From NCBI RefSeq assembly GCF_004795105.1, contig NZ_SSBL01000002.1, positions 496,001 through 560,000 on the forward strand: 64,000 nt of DNA, read 5' to 3'. Of this stretch, positions 32,985-39,828 are shown piece after piece (position 1 is the stretch's first letter; the number at the start of each line of letters is the position of its first letter). The DNA comes from Streptomyces sp. A0642. Lineage in GTDB: Bacteria > Actinomycetota > Actinomycetes > Streptomycetales > Streptomycetaceae. Both the position numbers and the translations under genes were made by a program. The notes beneath the pieces are model-generated. The model was given only the letters and a program-made list of their open reading frames with translations. It had not been told where the DNA came from and did not search any database.

Positions 32985-33224
32985 TCACCGCCGTACGAGT
33001 TCGGCGACCGGGACGTCGAGCGCCTCGGCGATGCGCAGAAGGGTGTCGATACGGGTGGACACGTGCCCCTGCTCGATCCGGTTGATCGTCTGCCGGTCTA
33101 CGCCGGAGAGCTCTCCGAGTCGCTCCTGGGAGAGTCCGCGCAGCGCCCGGGCGTCTCGTATCCGGGTGCCGATCAACCGGCGGTGGGTGATTACCCACTC
33201 GGGGGGTGGTTCGGGGGGCGGCAC
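32985..33224 (-). CDS. Small XRE-family regulator
   Basis: A 79-residue protein consisting of little more than one Cro/CI-type HTH: IGTRIRDARALRGLSQERLG, then VDRQTINRIEQGHVSTRIDT and a final helix. Pro-rich extra residues at the N-terminus suggest that translation may start at the internal Val/Met a few codons later. It is the last gene before the att site and could be the prophage immunity repressor or the regulator of the neighbouring element; the sequence does not decide. Confidence 0.75.
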   Translation of the reverse strand: MPPPEPPPEWVITHRRLIGTRIRDARALRGLSQERLGELSGVDRQTINRIEQGHVSTRIDTLLRIAEALDVPVAELVRR

Positions 33225-33258
33225 CGTTCAACGTTTGCCCGCCCATGATCGTTTGTCT

Positions 33259-33269
33259 GTATCAGATAC
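33259..33269. promoter_or_regulatory. Short operator-like palindrome upstream of the XRE gene
   Basis: GTATC-A-GATAC, a perfect 5-bp palindrome around one base, 35 bp upstream of the XRE start codon. A related GGATACGG follows about 20 bp on. A likely autoregulatory site. Confidence 0.45.
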
Positions 33270-33539
33270 CGTACACATTCGGGATACGGAACCGCCCCTT
33301 CCCCTACCGTCACCCGTTCGCATGGCGTCTGGCATATGCCGTTGCAGGCGCAGAGCGGGGGCAGCAGGGTGTTTCCGCCGGTAAGCGCCGGCCTCCAAGC
33401 GGGCGCGGCAGGCAGTCCTCGCGCGAGGTACACCGACCCGCCCAGATGGCGGGCCGCGCCCAAGCCGCCCCAGTGCCCGTATCTTGGGTGCTGGGGCGGC
33501 CCCCATTCGGGGGATCGATATCGCGTCGAAGTCGCCAGG

Positions 33540-33568
33540 AATCTAGGCCAAGCGCCTTTCCCTAGATT
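33540..33568. repeat. Inverted repeat next to the att core
   Basis: AATCTAGG at 33540-33547 and CCTAGATT at 33561-33568, a perfect 8-bp inverted repeat 55 bp from the att core. It may be a recombinase arm site or the rest of a terminator; no copy occurs beside the second att site. Confidence 0.45.
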
Positions 33569-33622
33569 GGTCAGGCGCGACCAGGGAAAACGCAGGTCAG
33601 CACATCGCTTAACCTCGTACAC

Positions 33623-33668
33623 CTTCTAAGCGCTTGGCCGCAGGTTCGAGTCCTGCCGGGGGCGCACA
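33623..33668 (+). other. Attachment site 1: 3' half of tRNA-Arg(TCT)
   Basis: A 46-bp sequence identical to 39742-39787. It reads CTTCTAA (7-base anticodon loop with anticodon TCT), the 3' anticodon stem and variable loop, then the T arm GCAGG-TTCGAGT-CCTGC, and the acceptor strand CGGGGGC plus G. The 5' half of the tRNA is absent, so this is an att copy, not a gene. Tyrosine integrases typically recombine in the anticodon loop. It marks the right end of the prophage and the left end of the second element. Confidence 0.88.
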
Positions 33669-33684
33669 TCGCGCACCACTATGA

Positions 33685-33709
33685 GGCCCTCCACCCCGGA
33701 GGGCCTTTT
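33685..33709 (+). terminator. tRNA-type terminator after att site 1
   Basis: GGCCCTCC and GGAGGGCC flank a 5-base loop and are followed by TTTT. This is the natural terminator of the tRNA gene, carried along with the att copy; the second copy is at 39804. Confidence 0.85.
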
Positions 33710-33865
33710 CGCTGGTCAGACGCACTTTAGACAGTGGCCCGTAGAGGCCGCGTAAGCGCCGGGCCGGCCTCTGAAGGCGGTGAGTACGGTCCGGCGCTGT
33801 CCGGCTGTCACCGGGTTTCTACGGGTGGCCACGGAGAATGCGCGGTGAAGTTTTCTGCGCCTGCG

Positions 33866-34440
33866 TCAGCCCGCGTCAAGCAGCTCGGGGAGGTCCTCAC
33901 CCGCTTCCATCCCCTTCTTGAGCTCGGAGAGCTGACCGGACACACACCGGGCGTAGATGGCCAGCAGGATCGGCACGCTGTTCCCTGCCCACTCCGCGAC
34001 CTGCGCCGGCGGAATGCCGTCGTTGAGCCACTTGGTCAGACGCGTGTGCCGAAGGTCGTACACCCGCTTGCCCAGGGGTGAGGCGAACTCATCAGGGGTG
34101 AGGACCTTCACACGAGCGGATCGCCAGACCCGGCGAATGACGGAGCCTGCGAGCAGCTCGCCCCTCTCCCCCTGAAACAGCAGATCGCTCGGCTTCAGGT
34201 CCTCGGCCTTGATGTGCTCGCGCAGGATTCTCGTGAGGGAGGGATGCCCAGGGACAACGCGGGTATCGTCCGCGGCTCTCCCCTTCAATCCGCGCTCCTC
34301 GTGGATGGCGCCGCCGTCGGTCCAGTTCTTGCCGACCTCCGGCTGAGCTGTGTGGAAGAACAGCTCGCACCACTGGTCTGCGACGTCTGGATCGGGCAGC
34401 CGGCCTCGCACCCAGCCCAGCAGCCTGGCCGCCTGGATTG
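33866..34440 (-). pseudogene. Tyrosine integrase, C-terminal remnant
   Basis: About 190 residues of a site-specific recombinase. The end of the catalytic domain is intact: DLRHTRLTKWLNDG (box II His-x-x-Arg), then WAGNSVPILLAIYARC with the nucleophilic Tyr. The N-terminal DNA-binding domain is gone. WCELFFHTAQPEVGKNW joins the start of the catalytic domain directly to a later strand, so the segment that should hold the first catalytic Arg seems deleted (judged from memory of related Streptomyces integrases). Its frame fades out at about 34440, where NUDIX text starts on the other strand. The 3' end points to the att site, as in intact elements. Not functional. Confidence 0.82.
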
Positions 34441-34679
34441 TCGGGCTCTACACCGACCCGGAACACGTGCTCGCGTATACGGATGGCGAGGTGCGGCAGC
34501 AATTCTCTATCTGCTTCCGAGCCCACCCGGTGGGCGGAGCCCTCCGTACGAGCAGTGAGTCCAAGGAGGTCCGCTGGGTGAACCCGGCGGACCTCGCTGA
34601 ACTCAACATCCACCCATCCATGCGCCTGCGGATCCAGCACGCCCTGGACGAGTCTCGCAAGGAGCCCTACATCGGCTGA
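34434..34679 (+). pseudogene. NUDIX hydrolase, C-terminal remnant
   Basis: About 80 residues, from WIVGLYTDPEHVLAYTDGEV to the stop at 34679, match the C-terminal half of Streptomyces NUDIX proteins. The NUDIX box itself (GX5EX7REUXEEXGU) is missing; upstream the frame runs over antisense integrase remnant. In pSAM2-type elements a NUDIX gene (pif) next to a GntR regulator controls transfer immunity, so this may be the stump of such a gene. The end overlaps the convergent HD gene by 13 bp. Confidence 0.75.
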
Positions 34680-35236
34680 CTATTGGCCGAGGCAAGGGCC
34701 ATCCGGCCTTCCACCCGCTCGGTGGCGGCGTAGATCTCCGGCGCCGCTCGCTGGATGAAGCGACCAACGATCGTGTCCGGCCCGTACCGCTGCACGATCT
34801 CTTCCAGTCGGGCCGCCGGCGTCGTGTGCCCGCCATCCGGGGTGGTGGTCATGTCCGACACGATGAGGGCATCAACCAGCTCGGGCCGCTCCAGCTCGAA
34901 CTCGGTCTCCAGCTCATGCCGCAACCCCCGCTCCTCAGCCTCTAGAAGCGCACAGGAGTGATGCGCCACGAGCCGGACAACCCGCTCGTCGGCGCCCTCC
35001 TGATCTCGGAGAAACCTGGCCCCGTCGAGCGGATGGAAGCCGGTGGTGGCGATGGATGGGGAGTAGCCAACATCGTGCAGAACGGCGGCAGCTTCCAGCA
35101 GCTCGGCGTCGCGACCGAGGATCGGGCTGAGGGAACGTGCCCGCTTGGCCACCCCGAGGGAGTGCACCCAGCGACGCGGTAGCGGTTCGGCCAGCATTGA
35201 TTCGGAGAGCGAGTATGCCCACTCAGTAAGCCCCAT
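34667..35236 (-). CDS. HD-domain phosphohydrolase
   Basis: A 189-residue metal-dependent phosphohydrolase. The motif runs from WVHSLGVAKRA through LEAAAVLHDVGYSPS (the HD pair), LVAHHSCA, to VSDMTTTPDGG with the final Asp. Relatives act on nucleotides or other phosphate esters; the substrate is unknown. I chose ATG 35236; a TTG at 35245 would add three residues. It follows the GntR gene by 11 bp and forms one operon with it. Streptomyces elements often group GntR, HD and NUDIX genes. Confidence 0.83.
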   Translation of the reverse strand: MGLTEWAYSLSESMLAEPLPRRWVHSLGVAKRARSLSPILGRDAELLEAAAVLHDVGYSPSIATTGFHPLDGARFLRDQEGADERVVRLVAHHSCALLEAEERGLRHELETEFELERPELVDALIVSDMTTTPDGGHTTPAARLEEIVQRYGPDTIVGRFIQRAAPEIYAATERVEGRMALASANSQPM

Positions 35237-35247
35237 GGATGGCAAGG

Positions 35248-35694
35248 CTATGACTCCTCTCGGATCTCTGGAAGGGCGCGCACGGTCCGCCCCTTGCCAT
35301 GCACAGTGACGAGCAGGCCGAAGCCCCCCATCTGCGCAAGTGCGTGACGTACGGCCGTCCGTGACACCCCGAAGCGCTCGCAGAGGTTCGCCTCTGACGG
35401 GTACCTGTCGCCGACGGCGAGCGAGTCCCCGGAAATGACGGCGATCAAGCGCTCAACAAGAGGCGGGATGGGTGCCCGGGACACACGCCAGCCGGCCCCC
35501 GGCACGGAGGTGATCAGCCTCTCGGACTCCAGTGTCTTGAGCGCGCGACGGATGGTGTTGCGGGAGACATCGTGGGCCTGCATTAGGGCGGCCTCCGACG
35601 GCAGAGTGCCGCCGTTGAGCTGTCCCTGCTCGATCTTTTTCCGCAGCGAATCAGCGATGAGCAGATAGGTTCCGCGCGGACTGACCTCCGGCAC
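35248..35694 (-). CDS. Regulator with two tandem GntR-type winged helices
   Basis: A 148-residue protein from a GTG with a strong GGAGG. The first DNA-binding domain spans residues about 8-68 (LRKKIEQGQL, LPSEAALMQAHDVSRNTIRRA, VPGAGWRV). A second complete one spans about 75-140 (YPSEANLCERFGVSRTAVRHA, VHGKGRTV). There is no effector-binding domain after either, which is unlike normal GntR proteins. It probably replaces KorSA-type regulators of AICEs. It heads a leftward operon with the HD gene. Confidence 0.82.
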   Translation of the reverse strand: MPEVSPRGTYLLIADSLRKKIEQGQLNGGTLPSEAALMQAHDVSRNTIRRALKTLESERLITSVPGAGWRVSRAPIPPLVERLIAVISGDSLAVGDRYPSEANLCERFGVSRTAVRHALAQMGGFGLLVTVHGKGRTVRALPEIREES

Positions 35695-35921
35695 GGCACC
35701 TCCTTCCACGAGCTTCGGTTGCAGCCAGGGTCGCACGAGACCGTGTCAGACCGGGCACACACAAGGGGACTTAAGGGCCACATCTGGCTTTCGTGGGTCA
35801 TTGCGGGCCTTGATTCCCCTGGCGGCATGAAACGAGAAGGTTAGGCCCGAATAACATATGCCGCCCTACCGCTCCATCTTCTTCCACTTCATCCAGCTGG
35901 GATGCTAAGGACTGCGCAAAA

Positions 35922-37379
35922 TCAGCGCACATTCCTTGGAACGCCACCCCTACGCCCAATATCAAAAGCAATTCGATAGACGTCCGGAAGGTCGATTCTA
36001 CCCGTCCCTCTCCTGCTCATAACCCCAAGAAGGATCAATTCCTCAATTAGACCAGCCGTATCGTCCACACTTCTCGGACCCGTGCGAATTTGATCGTCAA
36101 CATTTTCTGATTCGCTACTGAGGTCGCTTAGCTCCTCCAGCAAGTTGGAACCTCTCCACCGATCCAGAATGGCATCTTCCTCGATGGGCACCTGAAGGCC
36201 AGCCAGCGGCTTGATGGCAGCCTGCACCCAGGGAAGGTCCTCGGCCACTTCACGAACACGGATATCCGAGGCTGCTTGCACTCCCTGCCGAATCCCGTCG
36301 TAGTGCAACGCCCGGGGATTCCCGGCGAAACGCGTTCGAGTTACGTCCGTTGCCTTACTCAGAGCACTTAGGAAGCTGCGAGGACTGACTTGCCCAACAC
36401 CATCCATTAGATGGTTAGGAAGCCACGTGTAGGTCAATCCCTTACGATGCTCAGTCCCCATATATGGACCAGCAAGTTGAGTAAAGATCTCCTTTTGCGT
36501 CTCCCTATCGCCAACTACATTAGGAGGTGGCAGGTACCTACCCTCCCCAGCGTCTTCCCAGGCGCCAGTCTGGTCGCGGAAACTAGTCGAGTACTCGTGA
36601 GCCGAGTTACCGAGTTGGTGATACAGAAGGCCGTAGAGGTTAGTCTCAGTCCAGGTTAGGTCGGCAGCATTGGCCGTTAGCTTGGAGGCATCCGGGAACT
36701 GCAGAAGAGCCGCATCGAACATGTCATGACGGATGAAGATTTTCGCCCGCAGATTTCGCGTTCGAGTCCTAATGTCGAGAGCTAGACGCAGCACGCCACT
36801 AACCAACTTGTCCGCCTGCGCGCGCTGCGGATGCACTCTATCTAGAGCGTCAAACAAAAGAACGACGTTATTCCCACTTGCCCCGGCCCTCGAATCCGCC
36901 TCAGCAAATAGTCGATCCAACTCTTCGGGATTCCTCTTGACCCATTCTACGCGCTCAATCCAACCGCCAATATTCTTAATTTCGTCCATTCCGAGCGCAT
37001 TCAACATGACGGCGACCCAAATGTTATAGGGATCACCTACCGAGTCTGCCAAGCGGACCAGGGTTGCCGGTCCAGGATAGCTTTCCGGGCGCAACTCCGA
37101 GCCATAAACAGCAATAGGCTCAACAGTCTGAATTCGCGCAAGCTGATAAGCATGTGCGGCCACTTCCCGCAAACGCTCGTCTTGCAAGGCTTTAAACCAT
37201 ACCGTTTTCCCCGCCCCTCTTGCCCCTCTGATTACAGTGACGTCGAGGTCGAGAGCCATTCGATGACTGTCGGGAGTGAACAGAGTTCTGTGATCGGGGC
37301 CGGACGTATCGGCGTCTACCGCCACCGGGAGGCTCGCCTGGAGCAAGTCACGGTACTGGTGGGCGTCTAGCTGATTCAT
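35922..37379 (-). CDS. STAND-like P-loop ATPase of a putative defence operon
   Basis: A 485-residue protein, last gene of a three-gene operon. Walker A is GARGAGKT at residues 52-59 and Walker B VVLLFDALDR at 172-181; the double acidic end fits STAND/AAA-type signalling ATPases. Shortly after comes AKIFIRHDMFD, a sensor-like strand, and LTWTETNLYGLLYHQLG, the start of a winged-helix-like segment. The C-terminal 200 residues are helical without a visible effector. It starts five bases after the stop of the ParA-like gene. DNA of this gene is clearly AT-richer than the flanks. Role is unproven; the family type is common in anti-phage NTPases. Confidence 0.72.
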   Translation of the reverse strand: MNQLDAHQYRDLLQASLPVAVDADTSGPDHRTLFTPDSHRMALDLDVTVIRGARGAGKTVWFKALQDERLREVAAHAYQLARIQTVEPIAVYGSELRPESYPGPATLVRLADSVGDPYNIWVAVMLNALGMDEIKNIGGWIERVEWVKRNPEELDRLFAEADSRAGASGNNVVLLFDALDRVHPQRAQADKLVSGVLRLALDIRTRTRNLRAKIFIRHDMFDAALLQFPDASKLTANAADLTWTETNLYGLLYHQLGNSAHEYSTSFRDQTGAWEDAGEGRYLPPPNVVGDRETQKEIFTQLAGPYMGTEHRKGLTYTWLPNHLMDGVGQVSPRSFLSALSKATDVTRTRFAGNPRALHYDGIRQGVQAASDIRVREVAEDLPWVQAAIKPLAGLQVPIEEDAILDRWRGSNLLEELSDLSSESENVDDQIRTGPRSVDDTAGLIEELILLGVMSRRGTGRIDLPDVYRIAFDIGRRGGVPRNVR

Positions 37380-37384
37380 ATTTG

Positions 37385-38698
37385 CTACAACTCTCCCGTG
37401 ATGAGCCGAGTGGACCCGGTAAGGAACTCTTCGTATGCCGCCCTAACCAGGGAGGAATGTTGCCATTTTGGATTCAACTCATGATTGATTCCGATTAGGT
37501 CGCTGCTAAACAGGATGGGAAGGGGGGCGTGGGGAGCATCAAGTACTTCAGGACCCGGGTTGAAACCTTCCAGGTCCGACCCATCCACGTCATCGTACAG
37601 AGTTTCGGCGAAGCATTCTTGAGCAGAATCCCGGAAGGAACGCAGATAGGATTCAGGGCTGGTCGGGGGAACCATCGCTGCCACCATCCTGATCTTTTCG
37701 CGCATGGCTACGGCGCGTTCCTGACTCTGCCCCCATTGCCCGAACAACGACCGGTAACCTGCCCAAGTAGCAGCGTTATTCGTTGCGAACAATAGGGCTA
37801 GATCACTCAACTGCGTAATAGCTGCGGCCGCTACATCATGGATTCCCGCTCGGCTATCTAGAAGCACAACGTCAGGCTTCCTGCTGAGTTCCTCTACCCT
37901 GCTCGTACAAGCGTCAATTGCGTCCTGCAAACGAGCACCGAATGTCTTGGCCTCATCATCGAAGGCGCCGGACAAATCACTGTAGACTCGATTCAACTTC
38001 GCCACATAATTGTAGCCAGCTCGCGATTTTCCACTCGCCGGGGCGAGCCAGACTTCTCCATTACGAGCGGACTTGATTCCCGCCACCCTATTTACCAAAT
38101 CCAGTCCCTCGGCGTTCCCTACTGCCGATTCAACTAGATAGTCTACCAAGCCGAAATCAGGAAGGCTTTCGTTGGGACTCAGCAATACACTGACACCTGG
38201 CGACTCTAGATCCAGGTCTACTACTAGTACGCATTTCCCCGTGTCAGCAAGATGTTCCGCCAAAATAACGGTCGCTGTCGACCGACCTACACCCCCTTTG
38301 AATCCGTAGAGAACAACTTGAGAGCTGCGAGACTCGAAGGCACCTCGATTCCATTCCGCCCCCATCAGACCTCGTTCGATCAAACCGATTGATCCTGCCT
38401 GCCGATTGCGAGGGCGGCTTACTACCAAATCAAGCGAATTGAAAAAGACCTCCGGCTCAAATAGTTCAGACGCCAAAACGATTGGCTGATCTCCTGAAAA
38501 TGGTGCCGTCTCTTCACTTAGGGTCGATTTGAAAGCGTCTACCCATGTGTGGTCGACAGGCTTCTCTCTATCGTCGACGATTAGAGACACTCGGCCGAGA
38601 AGATCCCTGACCAAGATGACATCGTATCCATCATCGCTTGCATCCCTGGCGACTGCTTGCGCCTTATGCCAGGCACCGTCAAATCGAATCCGGCTCAC
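37385..38698 (-). CDS. ParA/MinD-like ATPase with variant KGGVGR P-loop
   Basis: A 437-residue protein. Residues 1-120 are an N-terminal domain with two alpha/beta units and no known motif. The ATPase starts near residue 126: KGGVGRST at 134-141 is a deviant Walker A that keeps the signature Lys134 of ParA/MinD but has Arg139 where the P-loop Lys belongs. VVDLDLESPG (159-168) and VVLLDSRAG (277-285, Walker B Asp281) complete the fold. This variant seems to mark a separate, poorly studied branch. The GTG start overlaps the HEPN-like gene's stop (GTGA), which implies translational coupling. Confidence 0.75.
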   Translation of the reverse strand: MSRIRFDGAWHKAQAVARDASDDGYDVILVRDLLGRVSLIVDDREKPVDHTWVDAFKSTLSEETAPFSGDQPIVLASELFEPEVFFNSLDLVVSRPRNRQAGSIGLIERGLMGAEWNRGAFESRSSQVVLYGFKGGVGRSTATVILAEHLADTGKCVLVVDLDLESPGVSVLLSPNESLPDFGLVDYLVESAVGNAEGLDLVNRVAGIKSARNGEVWLAPASGKSRAGYNYVAKLNRVYSDLSGAFDDEAKTFGARLQDAIDACTSRVEELSRKPDVVLLDSRAGIHDVAAAAITQLSDLALLFATNNAATWAGYRSLFGQWGQSQERAVAMREKIRMVAAMVPPTSPESYLRSFRDSAQECFAETLYDDVDGSDLEGFNPGPEVLDAPHAPLPILFSSDLIGINHELNPKWQHSSLVRAAYEEFLTGSTRLITGEL

Positions 38699-39150
38699 GT
38701 CAAGCTCCCGTTAATCTGCGCCTGCTGATAATGCGACAATAGTTTTCGTGCTGCTGTCAAATGATCGTTCACTCGCTGCGCTGTAATTATGCGTCCGTCC
38801 TGATACCTATCGCTCACGTTCCACCTAGAATAGGGGTTCTGGGAGTTGAGAAGTATCGCGAATTGGCTTCCAGCACCCCTTCCCTGCATGACCAGGGCCA
38901 CCTGACCCCACAACGGTGGCAGGTGGCCGAATGAATGATTTACGCCTTGGTGCGCAAGCGACGGCTTTGCGCCGGGCTTGTTGGCCTGACCCCCAAGGAA
39001 ATCCAAAATAATTGCTTTGAGTGCGCATTCCGCCGCGAAGCCGGCCAAGTGATCGGCACTTGCGTGCCTTTTTTGCCTATTTAGTTCACTTGCGTCCTGA
39101 AAGTGACGTTTAGCAGCGATCGCGAAGGTTGCTCCAATGGATGGCGCCAT
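38695..39150 (-). CDS. HEPN-like small protein, first gene of the putative defence operon
   Basis: A 151-residue protein. RHFQDASELNRQKRHASADH followed by LAGFAAECALKAI is the helix pair typical for HEPN-like proteins, and YSRWNVSDRYQDGR fits the later loop of that group. The canonical C-terminal R-x4-6-H RNase motif is not obvious (RVNDH is one residue short), so nuclease activity is doubtful. I chose ATG 39150, where similarity to such proteins begins; the frame stays open to 39474, but that part has no domain text and no good ribosome-binding site was found for either start. Confidence 0.65.
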   Translation of the reverse strand: MAPSIGATFAIAAKRHFQDASELNRQKRHASADHLAGFAAECALKAIILDFLGGQANKPGAKPSLAHQGVNHSFGHLPPLWGQVALVMQGRGAGSQFAILLNSQNPYSRWNVSDRYQDGRIITAQRVNDHLTAARKLLSHYQQAQINGSLT

Positions 39151-39741
39151 GTTGCCAGGGTATCGGGCGATGAAGTATGCGTCTCGGAGCGCACACCGTG
39201 GCTCCTGGCTCGCCGCACTGAAGGGCGGGGCGACATGAAGTATGGACTTTTCGGCCGTTCGGCAAGTGCCTAGCAGAGCCGCGGTACGGGCTAGCTGCCC
39301 CACGATGCGTTCAGCCGGGCTAGCTTGAATCACTTGTTCGGAACTCCCACCACCCAAGCACCGCAGTTTGCCCCAGTCCGACACCCCCGCGCCGGCGCAA
39401 CCACTGCCGACCCAGGGAAGCGAGTCACCCTCCACGACAGCCAGCAGCGCCTGCGATTCGCCGCCGCTGCACACTGTCCGAAGTGACGAGGCAACGTGGC
39501 GGTCTGCAGCGGTCAGAGACGGTCAATAGGGAGGCGTGGGGATCAGTTGCTGGGCGTCGTGCCAGTCATCGACGCCCAGGTGCGGCACTACGTCGCAGCC
39601 TCCTTGCCAGAGCGCTCATCCAGCTGTGGCGCGGAGGAGTGGCACATTCCGGTGAATGCGCGGTGACGGCCGCTCTCCGTACCGCGCCACAACTGAGTCT
39701 TCGCAGGTCACAGGCATGGCAGGCCCGCATCGGGCTGGTCT
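39151..39741. other. Upstream region of the HEPN-ATPase operon and right end of the element
   Basis: About 590 bp without a convincing gene; open frames on both strands lack start signals. Two exact copies of CATACTTCAT (minus strand, 39235-39244 and 39170-39179, 65 bp apart) lie just upstream of the HEPN-like start and may be -10 boxes or operator sites. A 10-bp inverted repeat, CTGGGCGTCG at 39550-39559 and CGACGCCCAG at 39570-39579, lies nearer the att site. Composition returns to high GC at about 39.3 kb. Confidence 0.5.
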
Positions 39742-39787
39742 CTTCTAAGCGCTTGGCCGCAGGTTCGAGTCCTGCCGGGGGCGCACA
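39742..39787 (+). other. Attachment site 2: 3' half of tRNA-Arg(TCT)
   Basis: Identical over 46 bp to 33623-33668, again from the anticodon loop to just past the acceptor end, and again without the 5' half of the tRNA. It is the junction of the second element with the chromosome. The intact tRNA should lie left of the window at the far end of the prophage. Confidence 0.88.
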
Positions 39788-39803
39788 GATCGCACCAGTA
39801 TGA

Positions 39804-39828
39804 GGCCCTCCACCCCGGAGGGCCTTTT
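39804..39828 (+). terminator. tRNA-type terminator after att site 2
   Basis: Same hairpin as at 33685: GGCCCTCC at 39804-39811, GGAGGGCC at 39817-39824, then TTTT. Its presence here supports that this flank is the original chromosomal side of the tRNA gene. Confidence 0.85.

Larger units (their letters stand above)
33225..33622. other. Noncoding region between XRE gene and att site
   Basis: About 400 bp without a convincing gene; the open frames here have no ribosome-binding site and no family pattern. It should hold the promoter of the leftward XRE gene (with a palindrome at 33259) and, next to the att core, short inverted repeats that may be integrase or excisionase sites. Confidence 0.55.
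33623..33839 (+). repeat. Duplicated tRNA-3'-end region, left copy
   Basis: Collinear with 39742-39957 over about 216 bp. The first 46 bp are identical, the next 100 bp are nearly so (including the terminator and a shared GTAGAGGCCGCGTAAGCGCC), and the rest is patchier up to CGGAGAAT. Thus the copy covers more than the recombination core. Confidence 0.8.

Noticed and set aside
33623..33668. A functional tRNA-Arg gene
   Set aside because: Only the 3' half from the anticodon loop is present at both places; D arm and 5' acceptor strand are missing.
39151..39474. N-terminal extension of the HEPN-like protein to ATG 39474
   Set aside because: The extension has no domain text, is rich in Ser, Gly and Cys, and crosses the likely promoter with its CATACTTCAT repeats. 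ATG 39150 is at the start of the similarity.
39483..39803. Rightward 106-codon frame next to att site 2
   Set aside because: It crosses the tRNA fragment, lacks a ribosome-binding site and shows no family pattern.
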